The position numbers were made by a program, and so were the translations under genes. Source: Phycisphaerales bacterium (GTDB taxonomy: Bacteria > Planctomycetota > Phycisphaerae > Tepidisphaerales > Tepidisphaeraceae). From it: 11,687 bases of DNA. Positions 1 through 6,698 of the stretch are shown here, one piece after another. Positions within the stretch are counted from its first letter, which is position 1; each line of letters opens with the position of its first letter. The notes below the pieces were generated by a model. It was not told the origin of the DNA. It saw only the letters and a program-made list of their open reading frames with translations, and made no database searches. The stretch lies in contig JAQGHP010000654.1 of the NCBI GenBank assembly GCA_028288775.1, forward strand, positions 1 to 11,687. Direction: 5' to 3'.

Positions 1-189
1 GACCCATGTGGTGCGCAGGCCCAGGCGAGACAGCGCGTAGGCGACGTTGTATTCGCCGCCGCCCACCCACACTTCCAGCAGCGGCGCGAACTCGATCCGC
101 CCGTGCTGCGGCGGAGACAAGCGGATCATGCTCTCGCCGAGCGCGACGAGGTCGTATTTGCAATCCTTGGAATCCCTGATCTTGAGCAC
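1..189 (-). CDS. kdgK: PfkB-family sugar kinase, probably 2-keto-3-deoxygluconate kinase (N-terminal 63 residues, cut by window edge)
   Basis: The minus strand from a GTG at 189 reads 63 residues to the window edge with no stop. Residues 12-24 (KYDLVALGESMIR) are the N-terminal beta-strand of ribokinase/PfkB kinases. Residues 43-50 (GGGEYNVA) are the sugar-binding GG-x3-N-x-A motif, followed by ALSRLG. The start is set by an in-frame TAG four codons upstream and by AAAGG at 197-201, 7 nt before the GTG. PfkB kinases phosphorylate sugars or keto-sugar acids in the cytoplasm. KDG kinase is inferred mainly because the next gene upstream on the same strand is a KDPG aldolase, which uses the product of that reaction. 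Fructokinase or another PfkB specificity cannot be excluded, since the substrate-specific C-terminal part is missing. The two genes are 163 nt apart, with a large inverted repeat between them. Confidence 0.82.
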   Translation of the reverse strand, partial: MLKIRDSKDCKYDLVALGESMIRLSPPQHGRIEFAPLLEVWVGGGEYNVAYALSRLGLRTTWV

Positions 190-196
190 AGTTCTG

Positions 197-201
197 CCTT
201 T
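197..201 (-). promoter_or_regulatory. Ribosome binding site of the PfkB kinase
   Basis: AAAGG on the minus strand lies 7 nt before the GTG at 189. It decides the unusual GTG start, because an in-frame TAG closes the frame just upstream and the next ATG lies inside the conserved LGESM motif. Confidence 0.5.
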
Positions 202-227
202 CTAAGCTGATTTTGCAAACGGTGGAA

Positions 228-347
228 TTTGCGATCGCCGATTCGCGATTTGCGATTTATGGAATCTGGAATCTCAGATCTCAAATTTCAGATCGCAGAT
301 TTCGGTTCCCGTCTTTCGATCGCAAATTGCAAATCGGCAATCGCAAA
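228..347. repeat. Imperfect long inverted repeat in the aldolase-kinase gap, AT-rich low-complexity type
   Basis: The arms are 228-258 and 317-347. The reverse complement of the right arm matches the left arm at 26 of 31 positions (26 of the first 29). Both arms are built from the words TTTGCGAT, GCCGATT and AATTTGCGA. The 58-nt loop has its own self-similar words (AATCTCAGATCTC, AAATTTCAGATC, GCAGATTTC). The segment is clearly AT-richer than the flanking genes. It could fold as a long mRNA hairpin between two co-transcribed genes, or be a copy of a dispersed intergenic repeat family. No coding potential is convincing here. Confidence 0.75.
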
Positions 348-352
348 TCTCT

Positions 353-994
353 TCATTTTGTCGGCCGCACCCGGTCGGCCAGTTCGACTGCCAGGCGCGT
401 GAGGTCGCGGATTTTGTCAAATTGGCCCCCGGCGATCAATTCCTTCGTCGCCATCCAGCTTCCGCCGCAGGCGAGAACCTTGGGGAAAGCGAGGTATGCC
501 GCCATGTTTTCAGGGCCGATGCCGCCGGTGGGAATGAAACGCATCATGCCGTACGGGGCGGCGACGGCCTTGAGCATGGTGATGCCGCCCAACGGTTCGG
601 CGGGAAAGAATTTGACGACACTCAGACCGTAATCGAGGGCCATTTCGATATCCGTCGGCGTGGCGGTGCCGGGAGTGATGGGGATGCCGGCGTTCACGCA
701 CCAGCTCACGACCTTGGGGTTGAAGCCGGGGGAGACGATGAACTTTGCCCCGGCGTCCGCCGCCCTTTTTGCGGTGTCCACGTTGAGCACCGTACCGGCA
801 CCCACGAGTAGGTCGCCGCGATGCGCGCCGGCGCGAATGGCGCGCTCGGCGGCGTCGGTGCGGAACGTGATCTCGATGATCGGCAGGCCGCCGGCCAGGA
901 GCGCATCCGCCAGAGGTATAGCGGCGTCGGCATCGTCCAGCGCAATGACCGGGATGATTCGGCACTGCCCTATCCGTGTGAGGACATCCTGCAT
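353..994 (-). CDS. eda: KDPG aldolase (2-dehydro-3-deoxyphosphogluconate aldolase / 4-hydroxy-2-oxoglutarate aldolase)
   Basis: This is a 213-residue protein, the usual size for the Eda class I aldolase family, with all hallmark motifs. IEITFRT carries the catalytic Glu41 and phosphate-binding Arg45. GAGTVL is at 65-70, FIVSPGF at 85-91 and TPGTATPTD at 107-115. VVKFFPAE holds the Schiff-base Lys128, and PTGGI at 155-159 is the phosphate loop. It cleaves KDPG (or KDPGal) to pyruvate and glyceraldehyde-3-phosphate in the cytoplasm, the last step of the Entner-Doudoroff and uronate pathways. It starts 26 nt behind the stop of the secreted GH2 enzyme and has a strong Shine-Dalgarno, so the two are probably co-transcribed. 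The PfkB kinase follows on the same strand. A 6-phosphogalactonate specificity (DgoA-type) is equally compatible with the sequence. Confidence 0.96.
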   Translation of the reverse strand: MQDVLTRIGQCRIIPVIALDDADAAIPLADALLAGGLPIIEITFRTDAAERAIRAGAHRGDLLVGAGTVLNVDTAKRAADAGAKFIVSPGFNPKVVSWCVNAGIPITPGTATPTDIEMALDYGLSVVKFFPAEPLGGITMLKAVAAPYGMMRFIPTGGIGPENMAAYLAFPKVLACGGSWMATKELIAGGQFDKIRDLTRLAVELADRVRPTK

Positions 995-996
995 AA

Positions 997-1004
997 CTCC
1001 CTCC
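997..1004 (-). promoter_or_regulatory. Strong ribosome binding site of eda
   Basis: GGAGGGAG on the minus strand, with GGAGG ending 5 nt before the ATG at 994. It lies entirely within the 26-nt gap to the GH2 gene, consistent with independent re-initiation in one operon mRNA. Confidence 0.75.
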
Positions 1005-1020
1005 GTCCGCAGCCGGGGCG

Positions 1021-3270
1021 CTACTTTCCGTCCACGATCCCCGCGTCGATATATTGTCCCCCGGCATTTTGATGGCAGTGGATGGCGATCACATTCTTGC
1101 CGGGTTTGAGGGCGGCGCGGGCCTCGGGGCTGACGGGGAACAGTTGGTATTCACCCAGGTAACCCGGCTCTTTGAAGGCGAGCACGCCGTTGAGGTAGAC
1201 CTCGACATCGTCATCGTGATGCAGGCGGAGTTGCGGGTCGGCGAGCTTCGCCTCCGGCAGTTCGATCTCCCGGCGGATCCAGATGTTGGTCGTATTCCAC
1301 GTGGTGCCGATCACCGCGCCGGGCGTGCCGGCGGTGCCGAACCCGCCGGGGCCTTGCTTCCAGGCGGAATCGTCAAATGTGGAACTCATCCAGTCGTCCG
1401 CGGGCTTGTCGAGCGTGTAGCGCCACTTCGCGGGGGTCTGCTCGGATGTCGGGACGATTACCTTGGGCTCGGGGAACTGATCGATGTGGCCGGAGTTGAT
1501 TGCCGCGAGGCGTGCTACGTCGGGCTTGACCACCTGCCGGTCGTAGGTGATCAAGCCGTTCATTTCGGTTTCGACGTCCGTGATCTGCGTGTAGATGACC
1601 GCGTTCAATCCGTGGTCCTTGAGGTGCCACGCCTTCGCCAGCATTCGTTCATACGCGGCAGTGAGCTGTTCCGGGCCGCCTACTCCGCGATAGCTCCACG
1701 ACTTGGTGGACCACGTGTGCCCTTCCATGCCCAGTCCCAATCCGCCGAACTCGCCTAGCACCGCGGCCCGGGCTTCTTCGGGCTTGGGCATGGAGGGGTC
1801 GGGGTAGTGGTGCATGTCCACGATGTCGCCGACGTTCATGTCGGTCCAACCGCTGGCGTTGCTGACAAGACGGGTCGAGTCGAGTTCTTTTACAGCCGCG
1901 GTTAATCGCGGCACATCGTGCTCGCCCCACCCTTCGTTGAACACCACCCACATGGCGATCGACGGATGGTTGCGGCGACCCTCGATCATCCTGTGAAGCT
2001 CGTGCTCGAACTGCTTCGCCTGCGCCTCGTCCGGCTTGTCGCGCATCGACGGCATGTCCTGCCAGACGATCAGCCCCAGCTTGTCGCACCAGTAATACCA
2101 TCGCTCGGGCTCTACCTTCACGTGCTTGCGCGTGGCGTTAAAACCGAGCTTCTTCGTGATCTCGATGTCGTACTTCATCGCCTCGTCCGTGGGCGCGGTG
2201 TACACGCCATCGGGCCAGAATCCCTGATCCAGCGGCCCGGCCTGAAAGACGAACTTGTTGTTGAGCAGGATGCGGTTGAGGCCTTTTTCGTCCTTCCCCA
2301 TCGAAATCTTCCGCATGCCGAAATAGCTCTCGACTACATCCGATTCCATACCTTTGCTTAGAAGGTGGACACGTAGGCCGTAGAGGAACGGAGAGTCGGG
2401 CGACCAGAGTTTGGCATCCGGGATTTTCAGGGTCGCTTCGAGTTCCGCGCCGTCCGCCGCCCCTGTTGCTTGGGTGGCGACAACCTTATCGCCATCCAGC
2501 ACGTCGATCTGGCCGAGGGTGAGGCGGTCGCCGATTCCTTTGACGGTTACTTTCACGGTGCCCTTGTCGATGTCCGGCTCGGCGTGGACGTTTTCGATGA
2601 ACGCTTTGTCCACGGGTTCGATCCAGACGGTCTGCCAGATTCCGCTGGCGGGCGTATAGAAGATTCCGCCGGGCTTCATGGTCTGTTTGCCGCGGGCGTG
2701 ATTGCCCTCGTCTGGCGTGTCAATCGCATTCACGATCAATTCCTGCGGGCCATCACTATTGAGCAGGCGGGTGACGTCGAATCCGAAGGCGTCGTAGCCG
2801 CCTTTGTGCGCGCCCAGGCGCTTGCCGTTGAGGTAGACGGTGGAATCCCAATTCACGGCATCGAGGTGCAGCAGGACATGCTTGCCGGCCCAGTCCTTGG
2901 GCACTTCAAAAGTTCGTCGATACCACATCCGGTCTTCGTGCCGCATGATGCCTGACAGCGACGACTCGATCGGATACGGCACCAGCACCTGCTCCGCGAG
3001 GTCCTTACCAGCGGGCGGCTGCTCCCCATCCTTGGCCGCGGCGAACTGCCATACGCCATTGAGGCTCATCCACTGCTTTCGCACCATTTGCGGGCGGGGG
3101 TATTCGGGAAGCGCGTTGGCCGGGGTGACGTCTTTGGCCCAGCGGGTTTTGAGGGGGCCGTCGGCTTGCTTCCAGGTGACATCGGCGCCGAGCGCCGATC
3201 CAACACAGACACAAAGAGCGGATAGAAGGACGGCGCAGTCTAGCAACGCGCGGCGCGGTGAAGTTCTCAT
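1021..3270 (-). CDS. Secreted glycoside hydrolase family 2 protein (beta-galactosidase/beta-glucuronidase-like) with extra C-terminal beta-sandwich domain
   Basis: This is a 749-residue exported enzyme. Residues 1-29 form a Sec signal peptide (basic MRTSPRR start, hydrophobic core, likely cleavage after ALGA). Residues about 63-220 are the GH2 sugar-binding jelly roll (SLNGVWQF, WYRRTFEVP, LHLDAVNWDSTVYLNGK). About 225-320 is the immunoglobulin-like domain. The catalytic TIM barrel follows, with NHPSIAMWVVFNEGWGE carrying the acid/base Glu446 after Asn445, and VLGEFGG carrying the probable nucleophile Glu507. A tail of about 130 residues (about 615-749; WKQGPGGFG, DDDVEVYLNG, GKNVIAIHCHQ) looks like a second galactose-binding-like beta-sandwich. 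GH2 enzymes are retaining exo-beta-glycosidases; the sugar cannot be fixed from sequence. The downstream KDPG aldolase and kinase make a uronic-acid or galactose-type substrate plausible. No strong Shine-Dalgarno precedes the ATG. Confidence 0.94.
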   Translation of the reverse strand: MRTSPRRALLDCAVLLSALCVCVGSALGADVTWKQADGPLKTRWAKDVTPANALPEYPRPQMVRKQWMSLNGVWQFAAAKDGEQPPAGKDLAEQVLVPYPIESSLSGIMRHEDRMWYRRTFEVPKDWAGKHVLLHLDAVNWDSTVYLNGKRLGAHKGGYDAFGFDVTRLLNSDGPQELIVNAIDTPDEGNHARGKQTMKPGGIFYTPASGIWQTVWIEPVDKAFIENVHAEPDIDKGTVKVTVKGIGDRLTLGQIDVLDGDKVVATQATGAADGAELEATLKIPDAKLWSPDSPFLYGLRVHLLSKGMESDVVESYFGMRKISMGKDEKGLNRILLNNKFVFQAGPLDQGFWPDGVYTAPTDEAMKYDIEITKKLGFNATRKHVKVEPERWYYWCDKLGLIVWQDMPSMRDKPDEAQAKQFEHELHRMIEGRRNHPSIAMWVVFNEGWGEHDVPRLTAAVKELDSTRLVSNASGWTDMNVGDIVDMHHYPDPSMPKPEEARAAVLGEFGGLGLGMEGHTWSTKSWSYRGVGGPEQLTAAYERMLAKAWHLKDHGLNAVIYTQITDVETEMNGLITYDRQVVKPDVARLAAINSGHIDQFPEPKVIVPTSEQTPAKWRYTLDKPADDWMSSTFDDSAWKQGPGGFGTAGTPGAVIGTTWNTTNIWIRREIELPEAKLADPQLRLHHDDDVEVYLNGVLAFKEPGYLGEYQLFPVSPEARAALKPGKNVIAIHCHQNAGGQYIDAGIVDGK

Positions 3271-3315
3271 GTGGATTGTTCTACCCCATCGGTCGGATTG
3301 AGGAAACCTGCGCGT

Positions 3316-3906
3316 TCACTCGATCGTCTTGAACGGCGCGAATCCATAATATTTCGGCCGCGAGTCGAGGCGAACGTGGAGCCATGCGACACCCATCCCC
3401 GCAGTACTTATCCAAAGCGGATCTGCCGAGAGGCGGGCGGCAGCGGTCTCGCCGACCGTCCGCCACAGCTCATGCCGTTGAACTTCCGGCGCGTTTCGCA
3501 GAAACGCGGCAAGATGCACATAGGCCGTGGGAGGGCATAGCGGGCACGGAACCACAAGGGCTGCGTCGTTCCCGAGATTGGAGAAGCTAACAACTTGCTT
3601 CTCGCGCGGTGTGGATTGAAAATAATCGACAAAAGCTTTGGTATCGGGATTGCGCTGGAGCGCCAGAGATTCAAGTAGGACGAATTCGAATTCCCGATTG
3701 GTATTTGCGTGGGAAATCGGAGGTGTTTCCCAGCGATAAGCGGCAAAAGGCACATCGGCCAGAAGCGAAATAAAATAGGCCCGAAATGCGCGATCTTCCC
3801 GCCAAAGCCGCAAGACTTCGGCATAGGAAATCGGATTCCCATCGCGGCACGGCCTGAATCGGTGCGTGCGGCCGGCATCAAGTATTTCGACGGTGCAGTC
3901 CCACAT
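3316..3906 (-). CDS. Uncharacterised protein, probable DUF6940 family
   Basis: The product is 196 residues if it starts at the ATG at 3906. Its pattern is one I recognise from proteins catalogued, as I recall, as DUF6940: YRWETPP (57-63), FEFVLLES (73-80), VVSFSNLGNDAALVVPCP (105-122), HLAAFLRNAPEVQRHELW (131-148) and a C-terminal STAGMGVAWLHVRLDSRPKYY (167-187). No enzymatic activity is known to me. There is no signal peptide or membrane segment, so it is probably cytoplasmic. The frame extends to an ATG at 3990, but those 28 extra residues lack family character and would leave little room for divergent promoters. The 3906 start has AGGA 4 nt upstream. Base composition is near 50% GC (3601-3780) against about 70% in part of the divergent gene (4921-5100), hinting at a different origin. 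It lies 45 nt upstream of the GH2 gene, so co-transcription is possible. Confidence 0.75.
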   Translation of the reverse strand: MWDCTVEILDAGRTHRFRPCRDGNPISYAEVLRLWREDRAFRAYFISLLADVPFAAYRWETPPISHANTNREFEFVLLESLALQRNPDTKAFVDYFQSTPREKQVVSFSNLGNDAALVVPCPLCPPTAYVHLAAFLRNAPEVQRHELWRTVGETAAARLSADPLWISTAGMGVAWLHVRLDSRPKYYGFAPFKTIE

Positions 3907-4026
3907 ACGTTCCTGCTCGCATTGTAACGATCGCCGACCCGCATGCCGAGACTTGGCCTCTAATGAGACCATCGAAAGCCACTCATGCATGCAAACGGCG
4001 GGCGTGAATGACCACCTTCAAAATCG

Positions 4027-4033
4027 AAAGGGA
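4027..4033 (+). promoter_or_regulatory. Ribosome binding site selecting the 4041 start of the GHL6-like protein
   Basis: AAAGGGA ends 7 nt before the ATG at 4041. The upstream in-frame ATG at 4008 has no comparable site, and its extra 11 residues would spoil the signal peptide N-terminus. Confidence 0.65.
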
Positions 4034-4040
4034 CACGACT

Positions 4041-6341
4041 ATGCCTTCAATCAATCGGAATTCTGAAAAACTGTGTCTGCTCGTTTTGCTGTCCCTTGCC
4101 GCCTGGGTGAACGCCGCCGCCGCCGAACCGGTGACGATGGAATCGCTGAAGTGGTACACCCCCGACCGCGATTTCAAGCCCATCGAGCCCGCGGCGTGGG
4201 TGTACGAAGGCGTGCAGAAGGCTTTTGCCGGGGATTTCGCGAATCCCAAATCACTGCCGTACGTCGATGACCTCGCGGCGGCGGGCGTGACGATAATCCA
4301 TACGGGCGGGCCGGGGGCTTATTACCCGTTGCGGCGCGACGGGGGGACGGGCACCGAAGCCAAAGAACGCGCGCTCTTTGAAACCGCGTTCGACCGCATC
4401 CGCGGGCATGGCATGCGGATCGTTATCGGCGTGTCTCCTTACGCGCCGCCGGAGATGGTCAAGCAGCATCCGGAATGGCGGCTCAAACTTTCGCCCAGCG
4501 AAAAGCCGCTCGACCCGAACCTCGATCTCACCCGGCCTGAGAACGCGGCACTGCGCAGCTTGAGCCTCAATACGCCCTACGGCGACTACCTCATCGAAAA
4601 TCTGGCGGAGATCTTTCAGGACTATAAGGTCGATGGCGTCTCGTTCGACGGCAATTACCACCCGGCCATCAACTACACGCCCTACGACATGGAGTTGTAT
4701 CGGAAGGAAACCGGCCGCGATTTCCCGGCGAAGATCGATCTTTCGAGCGACGACTACAAGGTCTATCTGTTGTGGGCGGACACGAAGCTGGAGAACTGGT
4801 ATCGGAAGCTGCATACCCGGCTGCGGCAGGTGAATCCGCAAGCCGCGGTGTACACGTGGACGACCAACGCCGGGCGCTACGGACACTTTCTGACAAGCCC
4901 GCGCGTCATGTCGGCGCGGATGAACCTGCTGTTCGATTCGCCCGTGCAGGAATGGTGGCTGGACGAGGTGAACCTGGGGGCGAGCGTCGTGCCGGCCTTC
5001 GGGGCGGCGTACGTGCGCGCGGTCACCGGCGGGCGCACGGGGGCGAGCGAGCCCTACATCATGTCACGCGGCAATCCCTACAGCGCATCGAGCTTCCCGC
5101 GCCATGAACTGTTCGTGCGCTGCATGATGGCGATGACGAACGGCTCGATCACGCCCATCGCCGTGCCGACCGCGGCGGGAAAGGAGGCGGGCGACCAGAC
5201 GCTGGCGGAAATCGGCCGGCGCAAGAAGTGGTTCGTTCACTGCACCCCCGAGCCTTGGGCGGCCCTGCTGGTGAGCGAGCAGACGCGGCAGTTTTACGCG
5301 GGGGGCCAAATCATGGAACGCTTTCTCGCCCATGCGCTGGGCGTCTTCCGCGTGGGATGGGAAGAGCACCTGCCGATCACGCTCATCACCGACATGGATC
5401 TTCAGCCCGATCGGCTCAAACCCTACAAAGTTCTGATTCTTCCCAACGCGGCGGCGCTTTCCGATGTGCAGGTCAAAACCATTCGCCAGTTCGTCCACGA
5501 TGGAGGAGGCCTTGTGGCCACGTGCGAGACGTCACTCTTTGACGAGCTGGGCCATCCGCGCGGCAATTTCGCGCTTGCGGACCTGTTCGGCGTTGACTAC
5601 GAGGGTCGCCCCGCCGTGCCGGTTAAACGCCCGGAGCTCGATGCGAACTTCAACATCGTCGTCGACGAGAAATATTGGGCCAACCGGCAGGGCACGGCGG
5701 AGATGCGCTGGGGCGCGGGAGACATTCTCACAAGCGAGCTGATCGATGACCCCCGACTAAAGCTGATCACCAACGGAGTGCAGGCGAGCTTCAAGGGGCC
5801 GCTGGTGAGAATGAGCGACGCGCGGCCGCCGATGAAGCGGGCGATGATCATGTTCCCGGAAGGGAAGGACCCGATTCCGGCAATCGTAATGGGGGAACAA
5901 GGGAAAGGCCGGGTGGTGTACATGGCCGCGGGGCTCGACGCGGCGAACTACAGTTACTGCTACCCCTACCAGCGCGTGGTCATGTCGCGGGCCATTCAAT
6001 GGGCCGCCCGCGAGCCGGCGCCGGTGGCGATCGAGGCGCCGATGTGCGTCCAAAGCACGACGTTCCGCCAGAAGGACTCCGCGGGCGAACGGCTGGTCAT
6101 TCACCTGTTCAACGGCATCAACACCACCAGCGACCACGGCAGCCCCGAGGCCGATGTCCCCCTGCGCGAAGAGGTGGTGCCGGTGGGCGGGATCAAGGTG
6201 CGCTTTCACAACATGACCCCGAAACGGGTGCATTGGGAACCGGAGGGGATGGAGCTCGCGGTGGAGCAAAAGGGGGACTGGGCTGAGGTTACGGTTCCGC
6301 CCCTGGCGGTGCATTCGATGGTCGTGGCCGAGCAGCGGTGA
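4041..6341 (+). CDS. Exported hypothetical glycoside hydrolase (GHL6-like TIM barrel plus beta-galactosidase-trimerisation-like domain)
   Basis: This is a 766-residue exported protein. Residues 1-28 are a signal peptide (LCLLVLLSLAAWVNAAAA, cleavage near AAA-EPV). A TIM-barrel-like region follows (about 40-370). It includes DDLAAAGVTIIHTGGPGAYYP, then GMRIVIGVSPYAPPE, and DYKVDGVSFDGNYHP with Asp203 after a beta-strand, the position of a catalytic acid in many clan members. Residues about 395-560 resemble the class I glutamine-amidotransferase/flavodoxin-like fold of beta-galactosidase trimerisation domains (KVLILPNAAALSD at 463-475, FVHDGGGLVATCE at 484-496). A C-terminal beta-domain ends the protein. 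I place it with 'hypothetical glycosyl hydrolase 6' and GH42-like relatives from these patterns; no substrate is known to me. It is divergent from the DUF6940/GH2/eda genes with a 134-nt gap, which suggests shared control of a sugar-use locus. Catalytic activity is inferred, not shown. Confidence 0.8.
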   Translation: MPSINRNSEKLCLLVLLSLAAWVNAAAAEPVTMESLKWYTPDRDFKPIEPAAWVYEGVQKAFAGDFANPKSLPYVDDLAAAGVTIIHTGGPGAYYPLRRDGGTGTEAKERALFETAFDRIRGHGMRIVIGVSPYAPPEMVKQHPEWRLKLSPSEKPLDPNLDLTRPENAALRSLSLNTPYGDYLIENLAEIFQDYKVDGVSFDGNYHPAINYTPYDMELYRKETGRDFPAKIDLSSDDYKVYLLWADTKLENWYRKLHTRLRQVNPQAAVYTWTTNAGRYGHFLTSPRVMSARMNLLFDSPVQEWWLDEVNLGASVVPAFGAAYVRAVTGGRTGASEPYIMSRGNPYSASSFPRHELFVRCMMAMTNGSITPIAVPTAAGKEAGDQTLAEIGRRKKWFVHCTPEPWAALLVSEQTRQFYAGGQIMERFLAHALGVFRVGWEEHLPITLITDMDLQPDRLKPYKVLILPNAAALSDVQVKTIRQFVHDGGGLVATCETSLFDELGHPRGNFALADLFGVDYEGRPAVPVKRPELDANFNIVVDEKYWANRQGTAEMRWGAGDILTSELIDDPRLKLITNGVQASFKGPLVRMSDARPPMKRAMIMFPEGKDPIPAIVMGEQGKGRVVYMAAGLDAANYSYCYPYQRVVMSRAIQWAAREPAPVAIEAPMCVQSTTFRQKDSAGERLVIHLFNGINTTSDHGSPEADVPLREEVVPVGGIKVRFHNMTPKRVHWEPEGMELAVEQKGDWAEVTVPPLAVHSMVVAEQR

Positions 6342-6387
6342 TCGCCGCAATGCACAGTCACGTCCGATTTTGCTGGCCGAAGAAAAA

Positions 6388-6422
6388 GACGGCTCGGGGC
6401 ACCTGTGATGCCCTTCGCCGTC
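6388..6422 (-). terminator. Terminator-like hairpin; the T-tract is on the minus strand
   Basis: The arms GACGGCTCGGGGCA (6388-6401) and TGCCCTTCGCCGTC (6409-6422) pair over 14 positions with two mismatches and one G-U, around a 7-nt loop. The A5 run at 6383-6387 gives a TTTTTCTTC tail after the hairpin only when read on the minus strand. On the plus strand it follows the glycosidase gene by about 46 nt but has no U-tract. It may be a weak or Rho-assisted terminator for that gene, or a barrier to antisense transcription from the nuoB side. Confidence 0.4.
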
Positions 6423-6687
6423 GGGGTGGTAGAGCGTGGTTGAGGAGGTCAGTAAGTTCGTTCCGTCGGGGGCGGGGATTCTTCCACACGTGCAAAATTT
6501 TCTTTTCCTGCGGCGGCTACGGAGAAAGTGAACTCCGCGCGCACCTTCATCTCCCCAAAATGACGCTCAGGCCATGGAATTGTTTCAGTGAATAGACGAA
6601 TATTCGCGCCGGCGGTAGGAGGACCCGATTTGAGTGGAGGCCGCGGAAGCTTGAGGCGGTCCAGCGGACCGGCCATAATCGGGCCGC

Positions 6688-6692
6688 GAGGT
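6688..6692 (+). promoter_or_regulatory. Ribosome binding site setting the nuoB start
   Basis: GAGGT ends 6 nt before the ATG at 6699. It favours this start over the in-frame ATG at 6588, which would add 37 low-complexity residues absent from NuoB proteins. Confidence 0.6.
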
Positions 6693-6698
6693 GCGCGT

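Larger units (their letters stand above)
6342..6698. other. 357-bp gap between the GHL6-like gene and nuoB; no supported gene
   Basis: I see no credible gene here. An 85-codon open frame overlapping the end of the glycosidase gene is Arg/Cys-rich, lacks a ribosome binding site and resembles no family. The segment holds a 35-nt hairpin (6388-6422), a 10-bp perfect palindrome CGAATATTCG at 6597-6606 and the Shine-Dalgarno of nuoB near its end. The nuoB promoter is presumably inside, but no clear -35/-10 pair stands out. Confidence 0.6.

Noticed and set aside
213..632. 139-codon plus-strand frame starting in the inverted repeat
   Set aside because: Its start lies in low-complexity repeat DNA and the rest is antisense to the KDPG aldolase, whose catalytic motifs are unmistakable.
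1054..1758. 234-codon plus-strand frame opposite the GH2 gene
   Set aside because: It mirrors GH2 coding DNA in a high-GC genome where antisense frames stay open by chance; no domain is visible.
3907..3990. N-terminal extension of the DUF6940-like protein to an ATG at 3990
   Set aside because: The extra 28 residues show no family character and would leave only about 50 nt for divergent promoters; the ATG at 3906 has AGGA upstream.
6338..6595. 85-codon open frame overlapping the end of the glycosidase gene
   Set aside because: Arg- and Cys-rich, no ribosome binding site, no recognisable motif, and it covers the hairpin at 6388-6422.
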